This document shows positions 34,281-46,000 of a stretch of 64,000 nt of DNA, piece by piece. Numbering within the stretch: the stretch's first letter is position 1; the number at the start of each line of letters is the position of its first letter. The notes below the pieces were generated by a model that was given only the letters and a program-made list of their open reading frames with translations, was not told the origin of the DNA and did no database searches. The DNA comes from Welwitschia mirabilis (taxonomy: Eukaryota; Gnetophyta; Gnetopsida; Welwitschiales), in contig JBOZIK010000001.1 in NCBI GenBank assembly GCA_051453625.1, positions 168,328,717 to 168,392,716 of the forward strand. The letters are read 5' to 3'. The position numbers and the translations under genes are program-made.

Positions 34281-35755
34281 GTTTCTAAGTGTAAAGCCCT
34301 ATATCTATTAAAATAAAGGTTTTGGTAAATGTGTATTTTTCATTAAAAATATTAAAAATCAGTAAGAATTTAAAGTTACTCGTCATTTTCTAAAGCATTA
34401 TCATCCACCGCTCCCATCAACTTATGAATTCATGAGACTTACAAATCTAGGTTAATGGCCTTTAATAAAAATCAATAATAAGTGATCTCACTATCATTTT
34501 AAATAATGGTTATGATTAAATACACTTATTGATTTTGAGTAAAATTTATACTTATTTTGAATATGATTGTTAAAGTTATATTTGTTTAAGATCTTTGATT
34601 TTGGTAATATGAATGAAAAAGATGGAATCTACTTCATATTATATTTTATATGTTTAAATATTTTGATGGGGGATAATATTTTTGTTGATTAGATAAATGA
34701 GGTAATGACTCCTCTTATGTGTGTAAAAATAAATATGAGAAGAAGAATTAAAAGAAAAATATAATATTTCTTCTTCAAACGCACATCTTATTAATCACTT
34801 AATTAGATTTAGTTAACTACATTTGGGCTATGGACACTAGCTGACAATCGAGCTCTAATGATCTACTTATGATATAATCAACTGCATTTGGCTATAAATG
34901 CTTACGAGCAATGCATCATTAATTTCTTCACAAAATAATATACTTAACTCTAATGGAAGAAAATGTCATAACACTAAATGCTTAATGTGATTTAAAAAGC
35001 TTAAAATAAAGAATATATATGTTGGTATAAAAGAAAAATAATAGAATGAAAAATAGTGGAAATCAAAACCACCTAAGTTTAGATGTTTATAACTTTTACA
35101 CTTTAAGATTTTCTATGATTTCTTGAAGTCTTATAAGTTATTTGGTCAATGTTATGTTGTCTGATATTGAGATTTATTAAAAATTACAAAAACATAATAA
35201 GACCATTAACTTAGAAAACATGTCTCTTTTATTCATGGGTTGTATGATTCAGTTTTTTTTGCATATTATCATGTTCCATTTTTATCATCCATTCCACTTC
35301 ATCCTCATTTCATGAGAAATAACATCAAAAGGCATAATTGTTTCTATGGATTGATCTTTTACTTAGTATTTATAGGAAGAAATAAAAGATGATTATCTCT
35401 CATTAAATAATTTTCCTTTTTCTACATAGTAGCTTAGTTCATTGCTTGGCATATTTTTCTTTCAAAAAAAGGACATGTTGAAGCACATACTTTCTAAAAA
35501 TATTTTCTCAAATTGTATTAACACTTTCAATCATAAAACCTTGATGAGAAAGTTTAGTTTTGGTTAAGAGATATGACATCCACTTTTTATAGAGTTTTTC
35601 TTATTTTGTTGTCTTATTTTTAAAAATTGGTCATAATTTTTGACAAAGTAATATGATTTTTCATAGGACCATTTCTTCTTAGATAATTTTTTCATGTTGA
35701 TCACTTCATTATCAACTATCTTCTAAGAGCGTAGTGAAATTCTAGTTAGGGGGTG
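34281..35755 (+). other. 3' non-coding region of gypsy D
   Basis: AT-rich, no domain. It ends with TTAGGGGGTG at ~35746-35755, a good polypurine tract directly before the 3' LTR. Confidence 0.55.
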
Positions 35756-37100
35756 AAGTAATATTCAAAAATTGACGTTCTGGTTATTAAAATAATTATT
35801 TTATCATGAAATTATGTCTTCTATCTCTTTTTAAAATTATTTATGGAATTATCACCTTGCCATAACATTTTCAGGCTATTTATCACATTTTAAAGAACAT
35901 GCTAAAAGATGGAGATCATTTACCTAAATACACTAGCACTACCATCCAGGCCACCAATGTTACTGATCCTTTATAGCAAAACCTTGCAATCATTATGTTT
36001 TGAACTTGTCATGGAAAAAATAAGAAAAATGCCATTATTGGTTTAATTATATTCCACATCAAAAATAATTAGCATCTTCAGTGACACATCACAGTGATGT
36101 AAAAAACATGTAGCACTGATATGTGATAGTATTAAGTGAGATGACATGCAAGACACATGGCAATATCTACAATTGATGAAAGCATTAGCATCCAGAAGTT
36201 ACATGTTAAATGCACCATGACAATTATTACCTAATGTAAGAAGATAAAGACCCTACCTAACACCACATGGAAAACTTTATAACCACCCACCTAATGATAT
36301 AGGCCAAAGGTATTCAACTATCCCTTCCCCTCTCCCCCTCCAGTTCTTACCTATGAAAGGGCCTTGATCCTTCATTTATAAGGATCCTTTGATTAGTAAA
36401 GTGTAGTAAAAATATTTAGAACATCATAGTTAGCGTGGCCTTCTAAGCACCTTCTTTGGAAGCAAACTTATTTTAAGGCTAGCTTAAGGAATCCATACTA
36501 GCCTTCTTCTTTGTTTGACATAATGTAATTTTTTTGATTTAATATAAAATAGTTATTTACTTTTAATTTCAAGTTATAAATAGCTTTGTACTTATAAATC
36601 ATAAGTTTAAAATATATTATCAAGTTATATTATTAACTAAGTAAATTTTGTAAGTTAATTAATTTAAGTCACTTTAATTTTATGGATTTTGAATATTATA
36701 AGTCTTTACTTTTTATACTTATTTAAGGGCTATGAAGAACTGAGTAACTATAAAATTTAATAATTCTCATATGGTGAATTAAATTATGTTATCATGACTT
36801 AAGCCATCATGACTTGATAGTTTAAAGTGTATTTCAAGGAAGTGTAGGATATCATTAGAGTGAAGAATCATTGATGAGAAAATTAGACTAAATCTTGGAG
36901 CTTGTTCATCTCTTTACCTTTCTGATTAAAGTTTCATCTCAACTCTCAACTCTCTCTAATTTCTTCTTTCTTGGGATTGTAATTGTAAGATCAGAATAAT
37001 TTGTGTAATTTCTGTTAAGTCACAATAATTATTCTTATGGAAGAATGATACTAAGTATTTACCTAGTTTATTTTGATTCGACTATACTATACAATGAACA
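35756..37100 (+). repeat. 3' LTR of gypsy D
   Basis: About 1.34 kb, uninterrupted. It aligns with the split 5' LTR (14321-15250 plus 27934-28312) and, reverse-complemented, with A's 3' LTR. It ends CAATGAACA at 37100, followed by CCTAA. It preserves the empty site ('tatacttattta') used by copia C in the other LTR. Confidence 0.88.
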
Positions 37101-37105
37101 CCTAA
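37101..37105. repeat. Right target-site duplication of gypsy D (CCTAA)
   Basis: Pairs with CCTAG at 14316-14320. The minus-strand RT of A resumes immediately after it. Confidence 0.8.
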
Positions 37106-37640
37106 TAGGGATAAGTTTACTATGTTTATTTGACACCAAGGTAATTCCATTTTTTTATACTATTTGGATTAAGCTTATTTATTTACTATCTAACATTAAA
37201 TAGATAATTCCATTGTTTAAAAGCTTGATTAATTCATTTTTTATTACTTCTTTCAAGGTTGGTTTAATTCTTTATTGGACATCAATGAATGGGTTACCAT
37301 TTTCTTATAAGTAGATGTGATGCATACAAATGCTAGGATCAATGCCTCTAATATTAGTAAGGATTCATCCAATTGCTTGTTTATGTTTCTTTAAAAGGTT
37401 TAGTAAATTAATTTCTTTAGATGACAATAAGAAGGGATTGATTACTACTAAAAAAGTAGAGTCATCTCCTAAGAAATCATACTTAAGGTTATTGAGAAGA
37501 GGTTTAAGTTTGATGGAGGCTTCAACTTGAGTGATAGTGTAAAATTCTAGTTCTTGAGAAAGATCTAAAGCATGGTCCTTATGAAAGTGAGTGAAAAGTT
37601 CTTTGTATTTGAGAAGGTTTTTATTCTATCTACATGTTCT
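37106..37640 (-). pseudogene. 5' part of gypsy A reverse transcriptase
   Basis: Read leftward: VEASIKLKPLLNNLKYDFLG near 37520, then LLSSKEINLLNLLKKHKQAI, INTIRGIDPSICMHHIYL-like sequence, TLKEVIKNELIKLLNNGIIY and NKHSKLIPIR ending at 37106. It joins the piece at 14315 once element D is removed. Stops replace Trp and other codons. Confidence 0.82.
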
Positions 37641-38090
37641 ATTATGTGATTATTGGAAGCTAGTTTCATGGCATAAAAAACATTTAACTATATTACCATA
37701 TTGTTAAAGGATATTTTCATTAAATTATTCTTACAGTTAATCAAGGCATTCAAAGTTGCTTGAAAGCGTCTTCTTAAGATGGTAGGGACTAACCATTTTG
37801 TTGCATTCTCCATATCTAAAACCATAAAATCCACTAAAAAATAATAGTCATTTACTCCAATAATGGCATCTTCAATTATTCCTAAGTTTTCATGGAATTA
37901 TAAGTAAGCTAAAGTTGGATATTGGCATTTTTAATCCCTTTTAAGTCTAATTATTTGTAAGTATCATAATGAAGAAAGTTTATACTAGCTTCTAAATTTA
38001 ACAAGGCTTGATTAAGATGTTTGTTTCTAATGGTGAGAGTAATTATGAGGTGGTCAAGATCCTTGTTTTTAGGTGAAAATTGGTTTTGAA
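37641..38090 (-). pseudogene. Gypsy A protease (broken)
   Basis: Read leftward: HLNQALLNLEASINFLHYD near 38025-37985. Here the active-site Asp-Leu-Gly has become Asn-Leu-Glu, so the catalytic Asp is lost. VDFMVLDMENATKW-like sequence near 37820-37790 and the RxF(Q)ATLNALINCK end near 37735 follow the family order. Confidence 0.65.
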
Positions 38091-38099
38091 GTATCACAT

Positions 38100-39640
38100 T
38101 AGTTTTTTACACTAAAAAGGCTTTATTTTTTATGTTCATTCATTTTTTTAACCTTTTCATCATACACATGTCTTTAAGGAAGTTTATGTAGGAAGAAATG
38201 TGATTAATTGCTTCCAAGAAAGGGATATTTATCTTGACTTCTTTAAATATTTCTAAAGCCTTTAAATATTTTTTCATGATGATGTGCTTAGGAAAAAGCT
38301 AAAAGTTTTTTGTAAGTAAGCAAAGGTTTCTCTACCATTTCATCTTTCTCTCTCTTTCCTATTAGAATTGATTTTTTGTTGGTTTTATTTTCCTTGGACT
38401 AATTTTTTAAGTTTTTTCAGCTTCTAAGATAATAACCTTAGTTTCTTTGATTTGATAAGGATTTAATCCTTCTATGAATTTAAATTCTTTTTACAACCTC
38501 ATAGGGAGTTTTCTAGGTTCTCTTTGATTTAAAGAAGAGAGAATTTATTGAATAATTTATATGTGTATTTGGGCAGTTTGTTCAAGATTACGTAAGAAGG
38601 AGAGATGTTACTTAAGAATTTGTTCATGATTATGGATAATCTAGATTTGGGTTTGCATTATTTTTTTTAAGAAATTCCCCTAATGGAGTTAATAAAAAGG
38701 GGTTTTAATTATTTGATGAAAAGGTATGAGACGATGATAAAGAAAACGAATTTCTTAGTTGATTGTTATAATTTTGACTATAGAAGTTGTCTTATTTCTA
38801 ACAAAAATTAGGGTGATTTTACCACCCAGCATTATAAGTGTTGGAATTGTCGTTTTTTTAATTCTTCCATTAGTGTCCTACTACATTAACCTATTCATTT
38901 ATTATGTTTTGAAATATAGGTATGAAAGGATGCTTACTTATCTTATGTAAATCTATATGGCAAATTAAGCACTTAGGTTTAAGGGTTAAAGGTATAGGTG
39001 AGATGGATAGTTATTCTACTCTTCTCATCAACTGATCTATCATATTGTTAACCTTAAAATTATCAGGCACTTTGAACACACTCATAAACCTAACTAAATG
39101 ATGAGATCTATATGGTTCACTTAGCTTCTACTAATTCCTAGAGATTTCTACTATAATTTTAAGGTAATCCCATAATTCATCTAGTGGAAGACTAAGGAAA
39201 CTTACCCTGCTTATCATTTTAACAAACTGCTTATTGTTTATAGATAACCCATCATAAAAGAAGATAATTTTCTTTCCTAGCTTGAATCCATGATGTAAAT
39301 ATTTCTAAAACAAATCCTTAAATATTTCTAAGGCTTGGGAGAAATGTTCATGATCCTTTTATTGATAATTCATTATCTCTCATCTTAAAGCATTCATTTC
39401 ATGGTTTGAGAATAATTTTAAAATGAATTCTTTGTTTAAATCAAACTAGATTCTAATGGATAACTTTTAAGGATTTAGATCCAAGATTTAGCCTTTTCTT
39501 TTAGAAATAATAAAAAAAGTATGAGTCTGAGGGTGTCATAAGTGTTAGGATATTGAGGTACAATAAATAGCACATGCTCAAATTCCTTAATATGTAGGGA
39601 AGTGTTCTCTAATTCTAGGCCATAAAAGTAGGGAAGTTAA
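38100..39640 (-). pseudogene. Gypsy A gag (broken)
   Basis: Read leftward from ~39600: EFEHVLFIVPQYPNTYDTL, LFLLFLKEKAKSWI, then remnants of the central helices, and near 38660-38570 a coiled segment (QTQIQIIHNHEQ-like). It parallels D's gag nearly piece for piece. Many stops. Confidence 0.65.
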
Positions 39641-40801
39641 TGACTTAAATTTTAATCTTTTTGCTATCAATGATTGCACTATGCATGAAGGTATTTCTAA
39701 ACATTAAGATTATAAGTAGTCACAAAGGATTAGCTTAGGAGATTTGTTATTTTAATTTTACAATGTGTTTTAGCTAGTATTTGGGGTTATTTAATGATTA
39801 AGATAGTAAGCATTTAGTTCATTCAATAATTCTTGATTTGAATAGGGTATATTATTGTTAAAATTCTGTTGAAAACTAAATTGAGCATTTGGATTTTATT
39901 GGGAGATGGAAGCTGGTTTTTGTTGGGTATTACTATAGGATTGGTTTTCATATGCTATTCTCTACTATTTGTTATTTTTAGTTTTAGGATTCATGTATTT
40001 ATTGAAAAGGATTCTAATTAGGTGTCTTAATTTATTTTGGATCTAATGCATTCAAACCTTTAAAGTTCTTCACACAAAATCCAAATGACAAAAAGTTTTT
40101 TAAAGGTTTACAAAGGCCTCAGGAAAAATCTAAGAAAGTTTTTTCACAGAAGTAGTAGTAACATAGGTTTAGGTATAGTAGTGGCACTAGTTTAGTTATG
40201 AGATATGGCATTAGGAAAAAGATAAAGGTTTATAGGATTCATGAAAAATATTCATAGTAATAGGGTTACAAAAAATGCAACAGAAATCGAAATAATAGCA
40301 CACTCGAAATAAGTCATAAAGAAAAAATAGACCCTAATTTCTTTATTTTATTGTTAGTGATTTATAATAAAAAAATTATAGAATACACTAAAACATAAAC
40401 TTAGTTACTAAAATAGAAATTATAAAAATTAAAAAGAAAGCACAAAAAGAGACTAGTTATGTATTAGTTTTTTTTACTGTATTTAGGTTATGACCTACAG
40501 AAACTTTGTTATCCCTATAAAACAAAATACTTGATACTCAAATATTATTTAGTCCAAAAGGAAAAAGAATTTGACTAGTTTGGTTATCATTAGAAATATA
40601 CTAGTATCCACCACTAGAAAGAAAAGAAAAGGAAATAAACAAACAAAAGAAAATGGACTAGTTTTGGTTTCATCGAAGAGGAACAGTATCAACCACTAGA
40701 AAAACTTAAGTTAAAACCAAAATAAAAATTTACAAGAAAGTAAAATTATGCTTTTCCTAATAAGTTACCATGCCATTATCCCCAGAAACACTATTAAAAT
40801 C
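39641..40801 (-). other. Leader of gypsy A
   Basis: Non-coding sequence between A's 5' LTR and gag. Next to the LTR, in element orientation, GATTTTAATAGTGTTTCTGGGG is a decayed primer-site region like that of D. Short runs of A are common. Confidence 0.5.
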
Positions 40802-41408
40802 TGTTCATTATGTAATATAGTTAAATCAAAATAAACTAGATGAACATGTAGTATCATTCTTTGATAGGGATAATCATTGTAACTTAACAAGAATTACGCA
40901 AATTATTCTAACTTATAATCACAATCTAAAGAAAAGGAAAATTTGAGAGTTAATAGTTCCAATGAAACTTTTTTGGAGGGGTAAGAAAATGAATGAGCTC
41001 CAAGGTTTTAACTTAATTTGTCTTCTAGTAATCTTTCAATCCAAGGATATCATTTGAATTCTTCAAACATAACTTATGATTAAGTCATAATGGCTTAATT
41101 CATAAATTCATAATTTCCTTCACCATATGAGAATTGGTGAATTCAATAGTCACTTATTTCATGATCAATGGCATCAATGACTTAGACAATGATGTTGGTG
41201 CTTTAAGCAGAATGATCTTCATCTTTTAGTATGTCCTTTAGAGTGCAGTAAATAGTCTGAAAATGTTATGGAAAAATGATAAGTCTATAAATAATATTAA
41301 AAAGAGGTGAAATAAATAATTTCATAATGAAATAGTTATTTTAATATCTTCTATTATGCTAATTTGATTTGATAACTTAATTAGAATGTCAATTTTTGCA
41401 TGTTGATA
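40802..41408 (-). repeat. 5' LTR of gypsy A, internally deleted
   Basis: In element orientation it begins TATCAACATGC (41408) and ends AATGAACA (40802). It matches both ends of the 1377-bp 3' LTR but lacks about 770 bp in the middle, with the junction near 41150-41175. The lost part includes the zone that holds the TATA-like site in the full-length LTRs. Confidence 0.8.
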
Positions 41409-41413
41409 GATAC
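41409..41413. repeat. Right target-site duplication of gypsy A (GATAC)
   Basis: Identical to 4278-4282. Confidence 0.85.
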
Positions 41414-42250
41414 CTTTATTAGTTTCATGAGGGTTTCTCCACTTTGTGAGTGTATTTTGGTTGTTAACATTGTATTTTACTAAAATTATTTAATAATATT
41501 TATTTTTCATTTTTGTCTATGATAGGTTTTTTATCAATAAGGATCTAGAAGTATGCATTACTCTTACATTCTTATTCCTTGTATAATTCATTTTATAAGT
41601 AATTTTGATGGTTACATTCATTGAGAATTAATTTTATTCATTTCCAACTAATCTTTTTTTGATTATTTCTTAATAGAACTTTCTTTTCCTTATTTTTATT
41701 TTATCTTTTGAAATATTCATTCTTTTTTAATTTAATCATGGTTAAAAATCTTAATTTTCTACTTCATCCTTTCATGGCATGTTGTTTTTAGTATCATGTT
41801 TTTTTTAGTACCATGTTGAATCTAATAATATGTTATAGTTCTAAAAGTGAATCATTTGCTTAATTTTAATTATATAGTGGAATATAAGTATCTTTGAGTG
41901 TAACCATATTAAAACCTTTTCCAATTAGAGTGGTTTTATTATTTTAGAAATTATGTAAGTTTCTTCTTTTACTTTTACTTATGGAACTTCTGAAAATGAA
42001 ATAATGGAATTTATTTTTAAAGATTTAAAATAAGAATAAATAATTAATATATGTTATTATAGATATGTGACTAAATTTCTTACTCTTAAAGTATCTTAGA
42101 ACTAGGAGTTATCTAGAGTTAAGTAGTTATATCATAGAGCTATGACTTATGTTGCGCTGCCAACTTACGTATATTTGATATGGTATTCTAAGTTGTTTTG
42201 CAAGTAAATAGATAGGTAAAAGCTTGGTTTTCATAATAATGGAGATCAAG
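41414..42250. other. AT-rich sequence between gypsy A and gypsy E
   Basis: No gene recognised. The 5' LTR of E must begin somewhere between here and ~42600, but without a matching 3' LTR in the window its start cannot be fixed. Confidence 0.4.
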
Positions 42251-43188
42251 GATGAAAAAGATAAAAATATGTAATTTCCATGATAACTGTATTTCTAATG
42301 ATAACTTCCTGCAAAAAACAAGGCTAATGCATTAATTGAAGATATATTGAAGGCCATCATCCATCTCATCATCTGGACAATAGAACGGACGATCGTGCAA
42401 CTAGATGTTAACTAAGGTCTAATTGGCAGCTAATGTGGATTCGATCATGAGGTGGCATCATCTCCTTTATCGTCTGGATGACCAGCTGGATGATACTAAT
42501 TGTAACGCCTACACTGAATGTTCACCTAACTTTTGAAACTTGTATTCTGATTTCTTTTTACATGGCTGTTAGGGTTTACTTGTACCTGTTTTGTTCCATG
42601 TTTTAAGTCAATAAATAAAGGTCTACCCTTAGCTCCTCCTTGTTTTCCTTTACACCTAACATTCTTATGAGAGGAGATCAAGGGGCCAGAGAATCATCTT
42701 ATAGTTCCAGAAAGACATTTTCTTAGTGTTTGATGGCTTTTCCTCATTGAGATACGGCTACTTTATAATACGATGTGGTATGATATCTAATATAAAATTT
42801 TTTTTTTATGCTTCAATGTATGAATGATCTTCTCCCTCATAGCTTATGTTTCTTGAGATTCAATAACAGTTTCTCTTAGGATATAGGTTATGAGGGCAAC
42901 CTTTGTTAAGATTATTCTTAGATAGTTTAGGTGCATTATTATTTCCTTTTCTATATTAGCCTTACACAAGTGTGTTTTATTTCATTTTTATGCATTGCAA
43001 GTTATTTTTGTAGGTTAGGTTACAGTATTTCTCATCTTGAAGGCAACTTTCTTATTTCCATATTTTGACCTCTAACGGGTAATGACATTTGAGTTACTCT
43101 CATCTATATTAGTGTGTTATGTTTATGCATATTATTTGTAATTAATAGGATTCTACTTAGGATGCTAATGTTACATATATATGCACCA
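42251..43188 (+). repeat. 5' LTR of gypsy E (right part; start unresolved)
   Basis: The right end is set by GCACCA at 43188, eight bases before a primer binding site. It contains motifs of the type ATCATCTGGAC and CGTCTGGATGAC (near 42366 and 42470) and AATAAATAAAGG near 42610. No second LTR was found to confirm the left end. Confidence 0.5.
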
Positions 43189-43196
43189 TAACGTCT

Positions 43197-43214
43197 TAGC
43201 GCTATTACCAGGGA
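43197..43214 (+). promoter_or_regulatory. Primer binding site of gypsy E (tRNA-Asp type)
   Basis: TAGCGCTATTACCAGGGA matches the Athila-type site TGGCGCCGTTGCCGGGGA at 13 of 18 positions. All five differences are G-to-A or C-to-T transitions, the mark of deamination at methylated cytosines. Confidence 0.75.
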
Positions 43215-43920
43215 AGGCTGCCTAGAGTTCGAGCATTCCTTTCATAAGTATTTCAATTCAGATGCTTGCTGTAGTAGTGGTGTAACAGTACCTATAGTAG
43301 TGTAGGTTTCTCATTTTTGTAGAGTTATTTTTCCGTTTTTTGAATCGAAGTCTATTTTTTATTCTACAATAAAAGTTCTTCATCTAGTTCATCATCCAAA
43401 TGACTTGCGATGATGACAGCCTCTGTGCCATAAGTTTTTTATTTCAATTTTTCTATTAAATTATTAGGTTTTAGTCCTATCATCTCCTTGATCATCTAGA
43501 TGACTTAGGTGGATGATAATCTATGTTATAAGTTTTCTTGTCAAGAGTCAGTTTTTCATTCCTATTTTCTACTTTTCTTTTTCTTATGATTTCTATGTTT
43601 TTATCGTCTAGGATATCGTATGGATGATAACAAAGATGGTACTTTTATAAATCTGAGACTAAGCATGAATGGTTAAGTCTAGTAAAAAAGGACAAATACC
43701 AGAGAGAACGGCTGTTGATTACTGAAAAAATCAAATAAGGTTTGATAAATCTTGAAATAGAAATAGGTAAAAATAGTCAAGGTATGCAAGATTTTGAATT
43801 TCCTACAATTTTCACTTTTATTTCTCCAGAGTCTAATTTTGCCATCAAAGACCTTAGTCCAAAAGCTTAAATAACCTATCTCTTCAAATCTACTCCTTGT
43901 CATTGAAACCACTACTTCCA
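43215..43920 (+). other. Leader of gypsy E with repeated GATGAT/CATC motifs
   Basis: Non-coding. Short phrases such as 'atcatccaaatgac', 'gatcatctagatgac' and 'tatcgtctaggatatc' recur (43385-43640), echoing those in the LTR and again near 53270-53380. Confidence 0.45.
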
Positions 43921-45600
43921 CTTCTTCTCAACTTAGTATTCATGTTACCCTTAGAGATCTTATAGCAAATAAAAAATGTGAAATTCAAACTCCTTTCGAC
44001 TTATCTTCAAATGATGATATAGAACTCCAAAAGCTGATTGCTTATCCTACCTTTAGTGGAGAACCCGATGAAGATCCTTTACAATACATTGCCAATATAA
44101 AACAACTTGTCCTTACTTCTAGAAACAGTAAAAAAATAAATAAGTAATGGAACTTACATGGTTATCTTTCCCATTATCTTAAGATATAAAATTTGGCTTA
44201 GAACAATTCCCCATAAAAGTCTTAAATCTTGGAGTCAAGTTTAAGAAGCCTTCATCAAGAGATCCATGAGTGAAACCACCATCTGAAAAAATAATAAAGA
44301 AGTTATCAACTTCCAACAAATGTCTAATAAAGATTATGCCTCTACCTACAAGAGATTCTTTGTTCCTTTACATTCGAACCCTATAGATGCCTTTTCACAA
44401 GTAGAGTTAGTTAACTATTTTTATAGTGGGTTAAATAGTCATACTAAGCAACTTATGGATTTTTCTTATAGAGGCAACCTATTAAACCAAATCCTAAAAG
44501 ATGTTTGAAAAGTGTTAGAGGATTTGGTGGAAGTAATTCAAACCTATCCTACACCCTCACTTAAAGAGAACCAAATAGTAGGCCAAATCATTAAGGATTT
44601 AAAACAGGTAAAACATGAGAAGAATGAAATCAAAACCAAAAATTAGCCAACTAGCATTATTAAAGATTTTACTTGTACCATAGATAAATATACTCAGATG
44701 GCTCTTGATGCTAAATTGACAACTAAGAAGAGTGAAGTTGTTATTCCAACATGTGATTTGTGTGAAGCTAGTTATCATATCACGAAAGATTATTCCTTAC
44801 TTCCTACATACAAAGAGAAATCTATGAGGAAGTTCGTGCCTTTAACCAAATACCTTCAAACTACACTTAAAACCACAACCAAAGATAAGTCCAAAATTTT
44901 AATTTTCAACATAAGATGAGTGAGCAACTAATCTCTAGTAATTTTTAAATACATCATCCTCACTTCCAAACTTTCAGAAATAGATTTGAGCTTTTAAACT
45001 TTTAATCTAACAACTCAAACAACTTAGCAAGCCTTTTCAACTCCCAAAATCATAGTGATCCTCTTAGGAATTCCATTGAGGAGTTGAAAAAAACTCAAGA
45101 GAAGACAAGTGCAAACATAAAAAATCTTGTAAGTATTTTACAATAAATCATGCTTGTCAATCAAAGACCATAAGGGACCCTTGCTACTCAACCTTTACCA
45201 AATTATAACGAAGTATGAAAAGATTGTAAGGTGGTGATAAGGAGTGTAAATGACACAACCCCCCCCACCCATGAGGCTTCAACTTCCTAAAATGATAAAA
45301 TAAAGAGGAAGAGGACATACAAATCCTAGAAAATCATTCCCTCCCTTCCTCACTTAGTAACAAAAAGAAAGATCCTTCACAAAAGAAACCTAATATCCCA
45401 TGGCTTGATAAGCTAAATACAAATCCCATCTTTAATGATTATTTGAAAGCTTTAATGCAAAATGTGAGTATCAACTTATCTTTTTGGAAATTATTATAAG
45501 AGAACTCCAAATGCTCTAATCTATAAAAAGAACTAATAAGAAGAAAACAAAAGCAAACCATCCCTAATAAAGCCTTTCTAACTTAATCCGTTAGCAACTT
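43921..45600 (+). pseudogene. Gypsy E gag (broken)
   Basis: IHVTLRDLIANKKCEIQ-like opening, then LIAYPTFSGEPDEDPLQYIA near 44030-44095 (family 'F.G...EDP..H...F'). Next is a 62-codon open piece at 44320-44508 with RFFVPLHSNPIDAF and YFYSGLNSHTKQLMD (family 'FY.GL....R...D'). Near 44745-44790 CDLCEASYHITKDYSLLP is a zinc-knuckle remnant (CxxC...H, last Cys changed). NSIEELKKTQEKTSANIKNL near 45070-45130 is the coiled C-terminal part. Confidence 0.72.
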
Positions 45601-46000
45601 GATTTTCAATAAGTATCTAAAGTTTAAAAATCTAGGGGCATCAACCATTAGTGTCACTTTAGAGGGAAACATAGAATTAAAAAAGCCTTGATAGACATAG
45701 GAACTAGTGTTATTATTATGCCTTTACACATCTGTCAACATCTTAGATTGGAGAAAAGAGTAGAGCCTATGTGCGTTATCTTGGATTTAGCTGATACATC
45801 TGTGAAGAAATCTTTAGGTGTGATCAAGAACTTGGTTATTCAAATAGAGGAACCTTTCTACCTAATTAATGTAGTTATTTTAGAAGTTAAGCATCATGGT
45901 GAATATCCCCTACTTCTAGGTAGAGCTTTCTATGCAAAGACCATTACATCATAAATACAAAAACTAGATTGATGAAGTGCCATTTTGGAAAAAAACAATT
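45601..46000 (+). pseudogene. Gypsy E protease
   Basis: An 88-codon open stretch (45688-45954) reads MIDIGTSVIIMPLHICQHL, with the active-site Asp in D-I-G-T-S (family DTGAS). It continues with LDLADTSVKKSLGVIKNLVI and PLLLGRAFYAKT (family 'ILGRPFLAT'). It is a short aspartic protease that processes the polyprotein. The equivalent in E' lies at 48360-48690. Confidence 0.82.

Larger units (their letters stand above)
14321..37100 (+). mobile_element. Ty3/gypsy element D (same family as A), split by copia C
   Basis: Plus-strand Athila/Tat-like element: 5' LTR (14321-15250 and 27934-28312, split by C), primer site ~28320, gag ~29500-31080, protease ~31090-31450, RT ~31740-32500, RNase H ~32640-33090, integrase ~33330-34280, 3' non-coding, 3' LTR 35756-37100. 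Without C it is about 10.1 kb. Its LTRs and proteins match element A, into whose RT it is inserted in the opposite orientation. All domains are broken, though RNase H keeps a 71-codon open stretch. Confidence 0.88.
4283..41408 (-). mobile_element. Ty3/gypsy element A (Athila/Tat-like), minus strand, carrying nested insertions
   Basis: This is a complete but dead LTR retrotransposon. Read on the minus strand it has a 5' LTR (40802-41408, internally deleted), gag (~39640-38100), protease (~38080-37640), reverse transcriptase in three pieces (37560-37106, 14315-14157, 9297-8780), RNase H (~8700-8130), integrase (~8120-7200), a 3' non-coding zone and a 3' LTR (4283-5659). Borders are set by the exact GATAC duplication. 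The pol order and motifs are those of plant Athila/Tat gypsy elements. Copia B (9303-14151) and gypsy D (14321-37100) interrupt its RT. Without them A would be about 9.5 kb. All domains carry stops. Confidence 0.88.

Noticed and set aside
37330-37530. 66-codon plus-strand frame
   Set aside because: Antisense of the clear minus-strand RT of gypsy A.
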